DNA of 20,553 nt, taken from Sphingomonadales bacterium (GTDB taxonomy: Bacteria > Pseudomonadota > Alphaproteobacteria > Sphingomonadales > Sphingomonadaceae). Location: assembly GCA_013298745.1 (NCBI GenBank), contig JAAFIT010000003.1, positions 1-20,553 of the forward strand, given 5' to 3'. Both the position numbers and the translations under genes were made by a program. Numbering within the stretch: the first letter of the stretch is position 1; each line of letters begins with the position of its first letter. Of this stretch, positions 1 through 5,307 are shown piece by piece. The notes beneath the pieces are model-generated. The model did no database searches. It saw nothing but the letters and a program-made list of their open reading frames with translations, and was not told the DNA's origin.

Positions 1-126
1 AACAGCGGCGGCAACGCGGCGGGCTGAAGCCGGACAACGGCGCGGCGATACAAGGGACTGGGTGGTGCAACGACGGACACGAACCCGCCACCTGATCGAA
101 CTCGGCGGTCTCGTCCAGAAAGCCGG
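1..126. repeat. Terminal direct repeat, left copy (circular closure)
   Basis: Bases 1-126 are identical to bases 20428-20553 at the other end of the window. An exact, same-orientation end overlap of this kind is what a circular molecule gives when it is written out linearly with an unresolved overlap. It contains the last codons and stop of traC and the first part of traD, both of which read correctly across the join. The inferred circle is 20,427 bp. A true terminal repeat of a linear element is the alternative, but the continuous traC-traD reading argues against it. Confidence 0.93.
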
Positions 127-313
127 TCTGGTCGAGCTTACCGACGACGATCGAGCCACCATCTACGGGGCGCTGCTCGAACTGGCGGCAAAGGCGCGGA
201 GGGAAGCGGTTGGGTTCCTGCCAGGTGATGCCGATCCTGACGTGCTGGCGCTGTGGAAACGGCGCGGAAAACGGGCGTTCGAAGCCGAAGTCGAAGCGAG
301 GGACCAAGCATGA
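62..313 (+). CDS. traD: TraD-family conjugal transfer protein
   Basis: An 83-residue protein of the small TraD family found beside traC in Ti-type plasmid transfer regions. The diagnostic stretch is at the N-terminus: a basic segment, then IELGGLVQKAGL at about residues 12-23, then a helix like GALLELA and a C-terminal WKRRGKRAF. In Ti-type systems TraC and TraD are accessory factors for DNA processing at oriT; their exact biochemical role is poorly defined. The start is GTG at 62 or the adjacent GTG at 65; an AAGGGA ribosome site at 52-57 fits either, the second with better spacing. It follows traC by 34 bp across the circle join, and a second truncated copy at the right end of the window is the same gene. 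The next ORF starts inside its stop codon (ATGA). Confidence 0.85.
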   Translation: MVQRRTRTRHLIELGGLVQKAGLVELTDDDRATIYGALLELAAKARREAVGFLPGDADPDVLALWKRRGKRAFEAEVEARDQA

Positions 314-594
314 GCGATTTCGATATCGAAGCCATCCGCGCCCAAGTCCGCGCGATGGATTTTGCGCGGGGCACGCCTTCACAAGTCGCGATGTGGCGCG
401 ATGACATGGCGGACTCGCGCGCCAACCTCGCCATTGAGGATATGGTCCTGACCTCCAACGAGGATGCGCTTTTCGACATGCTGCTGAGCGAAGGCGTGCC
501 CCCTCCCCTCGTGTCGCAAATCCTGCTCCGCCTGCTCGATTATCACGACGCCGATCGCGCCCTGCCGATTACACCGATGGGCGCGGTCTGCTGA
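310..594 (+). CDS. Small acidic protein downstream of traD, VbhA/FicA-like antitoxin remnant?
   Basis: A 94-residue acidic protein whose ATG overlaps the traD stop codon (ATGA), so it is probably translated together with traD. The middle reads DSRANLAIEDMVLTSNEDALF followed by LLSEGVPPPLV. That pattern of a helix, an I-E-D/G turn and an EGVP segment loosely resembles small antitoxins that inhibit Fic proteins (VbhA type, consensus S/TxxxEG/N), which occur beside conjugation genes. Here the inhibitory motif is not canonical (IED instead of EG/N) and no fic gene follows. The last residues (DRALPITPMGAVC) may be a read-through tail after a deletion. Its 3' end overlaps the convergent HTH remnant by 26 bp. 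The coding call is fairly safe; the antitoxin idea is weak. Confidence 0.6.
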   Translation: MSDFDIEAIRAQVRAMDFARGTPSQVAMWRDDMADSRANLAIEDMVLTSNEDALFDMLLSEGVPPPLVSQILLRLLDYHDADRALPITPMGAVC

Positions 595-778
595 TAGCCT
601 TTATGTTCTGGGCATCGGGTTGGCTGCGGCTCTGCTCCCAATCGTGTGTCTTCCCAGTGCGCTTGTAGATCGCCTTCACATCAATGGGGGCGGCCACCTT
701 AGCGCGGCCTGGTTCGCCATCTACATGGGCAATGGCATCGCCAAGCCCCGCCGCGATCTTGTCGAAAGCACTCTTCAT
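569..778 (-). pseudogene. HTH antitoxin remnant with internal deletion
   Basis: Starting from ATG at 776-778, directly behind a near-perfect AGGAGG ribosome site, a 69-residue protein reads MKSAFDKIAAGLGDAIAH, then a DVKAIYKRTGK segment, then HDWEQSRSQPDA. This is the layout of HTH antitoxins of the HigA/NadS type, in which KRTG is normally followed by about 17 residues of turn and recognition helix (as in SQTVFAMFLNVGSSTIAQWEKG of the antitoxin at 4652-4957). Those residues are missing while the frame is kept, so the DNA-binding helices are gone. The tail after it (SRPRPSV) also does not match the family. It lies downstream of higA in the same direction and may be co-transcribed. No partner toxin is present. 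It could still make a small dimerising peptide, but decay is more likely. Confidence 0.6.
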
Positions 779-836
779 GACTTCCTCCTGACACTGTCCG
801 TCAATGCCTTGGCCAAAGCCGCCAGGCTGCCAAAGT

Positions 837-1205
837 TCAGCCTTTGGCGAGCGCATATTCCTGCACCAGCACCTTTTCCGGCACACGCCAGCGGCTCGCG
901 ATCTTGCGGATCATCGGCAAGGTGAGTGCCCGCTTGCGCGCCAGAACTTCGGTAGCGCGCGGCTGCCCGATCAGCATCGCGAGCTCGGCCCGGGTATAGC
1001 CGTTCATTTGCATCGCGGTCTCGATCGCCTCGACCGGATCCAGCGGCTCGATCGGCCAGCGTCGGCTCTCGTAGGCCTCGACAAGCGTCACCAGCACGTC
1101 AAGCCGATCGCCGGCCTCGGTCCCTTCCTCGGCCCCCCACAGCGCCTCGATCTCGCGCAAGGCCCCCTCATGGTCGGTGTCAGTGCGGATGGGGTGAATG
1201 TGCAT
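837..1205 (-). CDS. higA: HigA-type HTH antitoxin
   Basis: A 122-residue protein with the two-part layout of long HigA antitoxins. Residues 1-60 (MHIHPIRTDTDHEGALREIEALWG through WPIEPLDP) form the N-terminal part that typically contacts the toxin; residues about 61-112 form a Cro/C1-type HTH (EAIETAMQMNGYTRAELAMLIGQPRATEVLARKRALTLPMIRKIASRW). It should neutralise HigB and, with it, repress the operon. An AGAGGA ribosome site lies about 5 bases before the ATG. It is the second gene of the operon, 23 bp after higB, which is the usual toxin-first order of HigBA modules. On a plasmid its likely role is post-segregational maintenance. Confidence 0.88.
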   Translation of the reverse strand: MHIHPIRTDTDHEGALREIEALWGAEEGTEAGDRLDVLVTLVEAYESRRWPIEPLDPVEAIETAMQMNGYTRAELAMLIGQPRATEVLARKRALTLPMIRKIASRWRVPEKVLVQEYALAKG

Positions 1206-1228
1206 GGCTTCCTCTTGTCGCTGATAGG

Positions 1229-1531
1229 TCAGAACAGGCTCACCGTCAGGGCGTCGATTCGGTCATATTCGGCGTGCGTGCCGAGGAACTTGATGAATGC
1301 GATGCCGCGCCGCCAATCGAACGCCACCACTATGCGATAGTCGCCGCCTGCTACCTCGAACCGCACCCGCTCGCCGTTTAGAGCCTTGGCCTTCGGAAAG
1401 TCGGCAATGGCATCAAGCGGGTGTCCCCACTCGGCTGCCGCTGCGACCTCGTGCCAGTGACGCAAGGACGCCTCGGTTAGAGGATGGCGGGCCCAGAACT
1501 CGACAAGCTTGTTCCGGGCGATGATCCGCAT
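1229..1531 (-). CDS. higB: HigB-family mRNA interferase toxin
   Basis: A 100-residue RelE-fold protein of the HigB family. Visible family marks are FWARHP near the N-terminus, a WHEVAAAAEW helix, FEVAGGDYRIVVAF in the central sheet and the C-terminal THAEYDRID that carries the conserved His/Tyr pair. HigB toxins cleave mRNA on translating ribosomes. The ATG is at 1529-1531; no ribosome site precedes it, and the promoter proposed just upstream would start transcription at or next to the A of the ATG, so the message may be leaderless. It is followed by its antitoxin higA. Length and motifs match intact family members, so it is probably active. Confidence 0.88.
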   Translation of the reverse strand: MRIIARNKLVEFWARHPLTEASLRHWHEVAAAAEWGHPLDAIADFPKAKALNGERVRFEVAGGDYRIVVAFDWRRGIAFIKFLGTHAEYDRIDALTVSLF

Positions 1532-1537
1532 TCAATG

Positions 1538-1587
1538 CGTCTAGCATTTCCCAAGGCGGGAAACAAGGATTATTCCCACGATGGGAA
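1538..1587 (-). promoter_or_regulatory. higBA promoter with two dyad operators
   Basis: Two inverted repeats of the same pattern lie upstream of higB: TTTCCC-AAGGC-GGGAAA at 1547-1563 and TTCCC-ACGAT-GGGAA at 1573-1587, with centres 25 bp apart. On the minus strand a promoter can be read as TTGTTT (1566-1561), a 17-bp spacer, and TAGACG (1543-1538) preceded by an extended -10 TG. The first dyad fills the spacer exactly, as expected for an autorepressed toxin-antitoxin promoter. The dyads are seen directly; the promoter and HigA binding are inferred. Confidence 0.7.
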
Positions 1588-1848
1588 GCAGCGGCGCTAC
1601 TGCTCCACTGCTGCCCAGCGTTTGCCCGGGCAGCGTCCTAGCGGGTTTGCAAGGTCGCCTGAAGCGCCACAGAGGCTTATGGGAGCCCGCCAAGCTGGAA
1701 GTAGCTCCCCGGCCGAGACGCTCGCCTTTGCCCTTCCCTGCCCGTTCACAGGCAGCCCGCATGGTGTTTGAGCGCCGCCCCGTTCTGCCCACTCGGTGTG
1801 TGAAACCCCGATAATCGTTCGCTCTCCTATCGGACGTTACACTGCCCG
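1588..1848. other. Intergenic stretch with no recognised gene
   Basis: A GC-rich segment between the higBA control region and the replication origin. Short ORFs exist on both strands but none has a ribosome site or a recognisable protein pattern, and one overlaps the higBA operators. A 7-bp inverted repeat (GCTGCCC at 1610-1616 with GGGCAGC at 1628-1634) is the only structure noticed. It may be plasmid backbone spacer or a remnant. Confidence 0.5.
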
Positions 1849-1976
1849 AAACATAGCTTTGCTTTCTTTAAAATCCTGCATTTCCAGGCCCAAGCGATAG
1901 CGCGGGAGCTTTCTGATTCTAGATTCCTTAGATTCAGGGATCTTAAGCCTTTGGATTAACAGCTCTAATCGCATCA
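1849..1976. other. AT-rich segment beside iterons, likely DNA unwinding element
   Basis: This stretch is distinctly richer in A and T than the flanking DNA and sits directly before the iteron array. It holds runs such as TTTCTTTAAAATC and three GATTC repeats at 1915-1919, 1922-1926 and 1931-1935. In iteron plasmids the helix opens in an AT-rich region next to the iterons and DnaA box. Position and composition support that role here; opening itself is inferred. Confidence 0.55.
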
Positions 1977-2108
1977 GTTACGACAAATGGGGCGGTTAGT
2001 TACGACAAATGGGGCGGTTAGTTACGACAAATGGGGCGGCTCGTTGCGACAAATGGGGCGGTGGCGTTTTGAGGCCTGTGGATAAGTCAGTTACGACAAA
2101 TGGGGCGG
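1977..2108 (+). repeat. oriV: Five 19-bp iterons, replication origin
   Basis: The unit GTTACGACAAATGGGGCGG occurs at 1977-1995, 1999-2017, 2021-2039 and 2090-2108, with one variant (GTTGCGACA start) at 2043-2061. The first four repeat with an exact 22-bp period, about two helical turns, placing Rep monomers on one face of the DNA. The fifth is set apart, with a DnaA box between. Together with the AT-rich segment upstream and repA immediately downstream this is a classical iteron-controlled origin. The repeats are seen directly; binding by the RepA at 2169 is inferred from the family. Confidence 0.93.
2077..2085 (-). promoter_or_regulatory. Consensus DnaA box
   Basis: TGTGGATAA on the plus strand is TTATCCACA on the minus strand, a perfect match to the DnaA box consensus. 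It lies between the fourth and fifth iterons, the usual place for host DnaA recruitment in Rep_3-type origins. Confidence 0.85.
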
Positions 2109-2140
2109 CAGAAGCGACCTGCGACGGCTTCTTGATCGCA

Positions 2141-2149
2141 TGTCGCAAC
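2141..2149 (-). promoter_or_regulatory. Inverted partial iteron, candidate repA operator
   Basis: TGTCGCAAC is the exact reverse complement of the first nine bases of the variant iteron (GTTGCGACA at 2043-2051). It lies 20 bp before the repA start, in the region that must carry the repA promoter. In related plasmids Rep dimers bind inverted partial iterons to repress their own gene. Nine bases is short, so this is suggestive only. Confidence 0.45.
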
Positions 2150-2168
2150 ACCGTTATCGTGCTGTCTG

Positions 2169-3272
2169 ATGGCTGTCGAGAAAGAGACCGGTCGCACGAT
2201 GCAAGCTGCTGAACAGGCAGCGATCTCGGGGCGGAATATCGTCAAGGCTGGCGAACTTGTCGAAGCACGCTTTGGCAATGGCGTCTCCCCTTCCCTTGCT
2301 GCCCGCAAGACCCTTGCGCTGCTTATCGCCAAGGCCGCCGGCGATGCCTGGAAGCCTGGGCCATTCTCGATGACCAAGCGCGAACTGCGCGGTAGCCACG
2401 AGAGCAACGACCGTCTGGCGGCAACTCTCGATGAGTTGATGAACATCAAGTTCTCCATGCCGACGACATCCTCACGCGGCCGGCCCGCTACATTGACCGC
2501 GGCGCTGCTCGCATGGACGATCCACGAACACGACGATGAGGGCTCGGCAACTGTTGAATGGGAATGGACTGAGCCAGCGCGCTCGGTCCTGCAGGGCAGC
2601 GATTATTACGCTCGCCTCAACCGTGCCGCCGTGCTGGCTTTCCGCTCGAAATATTCGGTGACGCTGTACGAGCTCGGCTGTCTCCTGGCCGGCCGACGTG
2701 ACCCTACCTGGTCGGCGACGATCGACGAATTGCGCGAACGTCTTGGCGTGGCAACCGGCACCCTGACCAATTTTGCCGACTTTCGGCGTCTTGTGCTGGA
2801 CCAAGCCAAAGCCGAGATTGACCAGCTCGCCGCCTTCACGATGGATTGGCAGGAGCGCCGTGGTGGCCGTAACAAGGTCACCGCAGTGCTCATCGCCTTT
2901 ACACCCAAGCCTCCCCCCGAGATTGACGCGGCTGCCGACGAGATCGACCGCCATGCGGCCGGTCGGCGCGCCCGACGCGACGGTAGGGTCGAACGCCTCC
3001 ACCTCGTCCCCCCTACTGTGTCAGAAGCCCCTCGCCTGCCCGCTAGGCCCAAGCTTGGCGGTTTTCCGACTGGGACATTGTCATTTGGCAATACCGAAGC
3101 CGTCTTCGCCCGCGTCGCGCGCGATCTCGGTGGTGGCTGGGACATCGACCTGATCGCTGCCGCCTACCGGACACATATGGGAAGTCGCTTGGCGAAGCTG
3201 CGCGATCAGGCGTTGATGGCATCTTGGGAAGGCTTCTGTCGCAGTTATGCTGAGCGCCGCCCATCTTTATAA
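2169..3272 (+). CDS. repA: Rep_3-type plasmid replication initiator
   Basis: A 367-residue initiator of the Rep_3 (RepB-like, double winged-helix) type. The first winged helix covers roughly residues 20-135 (SPSLAARKTLALLIAKAA, then MTKRELRGSHESNDRLAATLDELM), and the second runs from about 150 with the characteristic YARLNRAAVLAFRSKYSVTLYELG and, later, TIDELRERLGV and NFADFRRLVLDQAKAEIDQL segments. The C-terminal third (about 255-367) contains a basic linker and a GSRLAKLRDQALMASWEGFCRSY helix of unknown role. It should bind the five iterons upstream, open the origin and load the host replisome. ATG at 2169 is used although no clear ribosome site precedes it; a second Met at residue 11 is an alternative. 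It converges on the partition operon, with a dyad element between. Confidence 0.9.
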   Translation: MAVEKETGRTMQAAEQAAISGRNIVKAGELVEARFGNGVSPSLAARKTLALLIAKAAGDAWKPGPFSMTKRELRGSHESNDRLAATLDELMNIKFSMPTTSSRGRPATLTAALLAWTIHEHDDEGSATVEWEWTEPARSVLQGSDYYARLNRAAVLAFRSKYSVTLYELGCLLAGRRDPTWSATIDELRERLGVATGTLTNFADFRRLVLDQAKAEIDQLAAFTMDWQERRGGRNKVTAVLIAFTPKPPPEIDAAADEIDRHAAGRRARRDGRVERLHLVPPTVSEAPRLPARPKLGGFPTGTLSFGNTEAVFARVARDLGGGWDIDLIAAAYRTHMGSRLAKLRDQALMASWEGFCRSYAERRPSL

Positions 3273-3278
3273 GAGGGC

Positions 3279-3312
3279 CGTAAATACGACTTTCCGCAAA
3301 TCCGTATTTACG
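3279..3312. promoter_or_regulatory. Paired CGTAWWTACG boxes between repA and partition operon
   Basis: CGTAAATACG at 3279-3288 and CGTATTTACG at 3303-3312 are reverse complements of each other and each is itself a 4-2-4 dyad (CGTA-WW-TACG). Their centres are 24 bp apart. A third copy lies at 3739-3748 inside parA, and CGTAAA half-boxes lie in front of parA. This suggests a binding site, centromere (parS-like) or operator, for the adjacent RHH protein. A bidirectional terminator between the convergent genes is possible, but no T-run follows the stem. Confidence 0.5.
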
Positions 3313-3538
3313 ACGAGAATTCCTTGGTCAGCAGGTCGCGGACGATATCGGCCATCTTGATACCACGATCGGCGCATTCGCGTTTCACCTGACGATGCAG
3401 TTCGAGTGGGATGTCGATGGTCAATCGCTTCATCGGCCCTGCCGGCGCGACCGGGGCGTTGGTGTCGGCGCCAGCGCCAACCCAGGCGTCAGCCGGAGCC
3501 GGCTGCGAGGGACGTTTGAAAGCCACAGTCTTCTTCAC
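3308..3538 (-). CDS. Ribbon-helix-helix partition protein (ParG/CopG-like)
   Basis: A 76-residue protein with a basic, Pro/Ala-rich flexible N-terminus (residues 1-35) and a C-terminal ribbon-helix-helix domain: the strand MKRLTIDIP at 36-44, then helices ELHRQVKRECADRG and KMADIVRDLLTKEF. Such small RHH proteins act as the centromere-binding partner of short ParA ATPases; the flexible N-terminus commonly touches and stimulates the ATPase. Its ATG overlaps the parA stop by 4 bp, so the two are translationally coupled. Its stop codon lies inside the right-hand CGTATTTACG box. Function in partition is inferred from architecture and the parA neighbour. Confidence 0.8.
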   Translation of the reverse strand: MKKTVAFKRPSQPAPADAWVGAGADTNAPVAPAGPMKRLTIDIPLELHRQVKRECADRGIKMADIVRDLLTKEFSS

Positions 3539-4179
3539 GACAAACTCCCTTCAGACGGATTGAGGATAGCGTTTGCCAAGGCGGCGATCTCGCGGGCGGC
3601 TTCAGACTTGGGTGCCGCCTCGGCGACTGTCAGTCCGCGAGCCGCGGTTTCGGCAAAGATCACCCGCTGGCCGATAACCTGCGGCAGCACCGGAAACGGC
3701 AGCCCGGCGAACGCTTCCATGACATCACGACCAATTGCCGTATTTACGATTCTACGATTAATCGCAAATGCGGCCCTGATATCGGGTTTGAATTGTTGGG
3801 CCTCCTGGATCAGCCGCACGATCTCGTCGGTAGCCCAAACATCGAACGGTGACGGCTGCACCGGGATTAGGACAAAGTCGCTAGCCAGGATGGCGGCGCG
3901 GCCAAGCTCGCTGACCCTTGGTGCGCCATCGATGACGGTGACATCATAGTCCTTCGCCATGTCGGGCAGGTCGCGATGCAGCGATGGTTTGGCCATGCCG
4001 ATCACCGGGAACAGAGGCGGCTCCTCACGGGCATTGGACCAGGCCTGAGCGCTGCCCTGGGGGTCGGCGTCGACCAGTAGCACCCGCTTGCCCAGCGTCG
4101 CTGCATAGTGGGCGGCAAGGTTGAGGCTGAGCGTGGTTTTGCCGACGCCGCCCTTCTGGTTGAGAAGTCCGATGATCAT
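3535..4179 (-). CDS. parA: ParA-family partition ATPase
   Basis: From the ATG at 4177-4179 this is a 214-residue ParA of the short type without an N-terminal HTH. The deviant Walker A motif KGGVGKTT is at residues 9-16, Walker A' LLVDADPQGS at about 34-43, and the Walker B region is VTVIDGAPRVSELG. It should bind DNA nonspecifically in its ATP form and move plasmid copies apart with the RHH partner encoded next. The ORF stays open for 25 more codons upstream, but that extension (MLGNATPAFRFLG...) is not family-like and crosses the proposed promoter, so the start just before IIGLLNQKGG is chosen. The RHH gene follows with a 4-bp overlap. Confidence 0.9.
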   Translation of the reverse strand: MIIGLLNQKGGVGKTTLSLNLAAHYAATLGKRVLLVDADPQGSAQAWSNAREEPPLFPVIGMAKPSLHRDLPDMAKDYDVTVIDGAPRVSELGRAAILASDFVLIPVQPSPFDVWATDEIVRLIQEAQQFKPDIRAAFAINRRIVNTAIGRDVMEAFAGLPFPVLPQVIGQRVIFAETAARGLTVAEAAPKSEAAREIAALANAILNPSEGSLS

Positions 4180-4183
4180 GGTG

Positions 4184-4208
4184 AAGCGTAAACACAGAAA
4201 AGCGTAAA
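4184..4208 (-). promoter_or_regulatory. Repeated AAGCGTAAA, candidate parA operator/promoter
   Basis: AAGCGTAAA occurs at 4184-4192 and 4200-4208, a 16-bp period, just upstream of parA. The CGTAAA core matches half of the CGTAWWTACG boxes found beside and inside the partition operon. On the minus strand TTGCAG, a 17-bp spacer and TTTACG could form a weak promoter whose start would fall at the parA ATG, with the repeats covering it. The repeats are seen directly; promoter and operator roles are inferred. Confidence 0.45.
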
Positions 4209-4247
4209 TCTGCAAGCCCAGAAAGCGAAAGGCTGGAGTCGCGTTCC

Positions 4248-4274
4248 CTAGCACTATGTGCTAGACAATATCTG
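4248..4274 (+). promoter_or_regulatory. Palindromic operator and extended -10 of toxin-antitoxin operon
   Basis: CTAGCACTATGTGCTAG (4248-4264) is a perfect palindrome with 7-bp arms and a 3-bp centre. Its right end runs into TGCTAGACA, an extended -10 with hexamer TAGACA at 4262-4267, 7 bases before the toxin ATG at 4275. The same TGCTAGAC lies before higB. There is no room for a ribosome site, which points to a leaderless message. The HTH antitoxin at 4652 is the expected repressor. Confidence 0.6.
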
Positions 4275-4655
4275 ATGAAGGTTTTCAAGGGCAAGCAGTT
4301 CGGTCGCTGGGCGAGCTCGGAGTACATCAGCGACAGCGACCTTTGCATAGCGGCCAAGGAGGCATTCGCCGGTCAGATCGAGGCCGATCTGGGAGGATAT
4401 TTGTTCAAGAAGCGGATCGCGCGCTCAGGAGGTGGCAAGTCCGGCGGCTATCGAACGATCCTTGGGTTTCGGAAGAGCAATGCCGATCGCATCTTTTTCC
4501 TACACGGTTTCCCCAAAAATGCTCGGGCCAACATTTCGAGCAGGGAGCAGGAGGCCCTTAGCACTGTCGCCGGCGGCCTCGTTAACGCCAGCGACGAGCA
4601 GATCGAGGCATTGAAGGGCAGGGGTGGCATTTTAGAACTGGAGTGCGGACAATGA
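4275..4655 (+). CDS. RelE/ParE-superfamily toxin
   Basis: A 126-residue protein of the RelE-like family that pairs with NadS-type HTH antitoxins. Family signs are MKVFKGKQFGRWA at the start, the GYLFKKRIARSGGGKSGGYRT segment with its cluster of Arg/Lys and Gly-Gly-Tyr, and FFLHGFPKNARANIS. Members are predicted ribosome-dependent mRNA interferases; the Lys/Arg-rich central segment is the likely RNA-contact surface. The C-terminal 25 residues (DEQIEALKGRGGILEL) are a common tail in this family. It overlaps its antitoxin by 4 bp (ATGA) and is first in a three-gene operon behind a palindromic operator. Confidence 0.82.
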   Translation: MKVFKGKQFGRWASSEYISDSDLCIAAKEAFAGQIEADLGGYLFKKRIARSGGGKSGGYRTILGFRKSNADRIFFLHGFPKNARANISSREQEALSTVAGGLVNASDEQIEALKGRGGILELECGQ

Positions 4656-4957
4656 GTGACATCCTCGACATGAGCCACGAGCTGGCAACGGACCTCCATG
4701 AAGTCGGCGCTATCGATGCTATCACCATGCGCAAAATGGATCTGCTTTGCCTGCCGGCAAAGCGTAGCTTCTCGGCATCGGAAATTCTCCGCATCCGACA
4801 GAAAACCCGCATGAGCCAAACCGTTTTTGCTATGTTTTTGAACGTTGGCAGCAGCACGATCGCGCAGTGGGAGAAGGGGCACCGTAAGCCCAGCGGGCCT
4901 TCACTGCGCCTGCTCGATGTCATTGACCGCAAGGGTGTTGAGGCGCTGGTGGCCTGA
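4652..4957 (+). CDS. NadS/HigA-like HTH antitoxin
   Basis: A 101-residue protein with an N-terminal toxin-binding part (about 1-48, MSDILDMSHELATDLHEVG...) and a Cro/C1-type HTH at about 50-95: SASEILRIRQKTRMSQTVFA, then VGSSTIAQWEKGHRKPSGPSLRLL. The AQWEKG/RKPSGPSLRLL signature is typical of antitoxins paired with this class of RelE-like toxin. ATG at 4652 overlaps the toxin stop and is preferred to an upstream in-frame GTG at 4643. It should neutralise the toxin and repress the operon through the palindrome at 4248-4264. The next gene starts on the base after its stop codon. Confidence 0.82.
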   Translation: MSDILDMSHELATDLHEVGAIDAITMRKMDLLCLPAKRSFSASEILRIRQKTRMSQTVFAMFLNVGSSTIAQWEKGHRKPSGPSLRLLDVIDRKGVEALVA

Positions 4958-5299
4958 ATGAATACCGTAACGCTGTCCGTCGCCTCGCGTGCCGACGTGA
5001 CGCGGTGCGCCCTGGCAGCTTTCGACGGGCAAGCCCAAGGTGCCCATATCTCGTTCGCCTCGGTCGAACTGCTTTGGCAAACGTTGACCCGCAAGCGCTG
5101 GGAGCTGCTTCACGCGCTGACAGGGCAGGGGGTTATGTCGATCCGCGAGGCTGCGCGTCGGGTCGGCCGGGACGTCAAAGCCGTCCACAGTGATATCTCG
5201 GCGCTCCTTAGCGCCGGCGTCATCGATCGCGCGGAAGGCGGAATCGTCTTTCCCTATGATGCTGTGCACGTCGATTTCATGCTGACCAAGGCGGCTTGA
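4958..5299 (+). CDS. Winged-HTH regulator, TumA-like orphan antitoxin
   Basis: A 113-residue protein with a MarR/ArsR-like winged HTH at about 45-105: LLWQTLTRKRWELLHALTGQGVMSIREAARRVGRDVKAVHSDISALLSAGVIDRAEGGIVFPYDAVHVDF. This matches the DNA-binding family that includes TumA, the antitoxin usually encoded with a TumE (DUF6516) toxin. No TumE-like gene is beside it; instead it is the third gene behind a RelE-type toxin and its antitoxin, with its ATG abutting the preceding stop (TGA-ATG). It may be an extra operon regulator or an antitoxin left after loss of its own toxin. The fold call is solid, the role uncertain. Confidence 0.72.
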   Translation: MNTVTLSVASRADVTRCALAAFDGQAQGAHISFASVELLWQTLTRKRWELLHALTGQGVMSIREAARRVGRDVKAVHSDISALLSAGVIDRAEGGIVFPYDAVHVDFMLTKAA

Positions 5300-5307
5300 A
5301 GCGCTGC

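Noticed and set aside
1541..1792. 83-codon minus-strand ORF upstream of higB
   Set aside because: It runs across the two dyad operators and the proposed higBA promoter and has no ribosome site or known domain.
1977..2108. Short regular repeats considered as a CRISPR array
   Set aside because: The unit is 19 bp with only 3 bp between copies, so no spacers exist; the DnaA box and adjacent repA identify an iteron origin.
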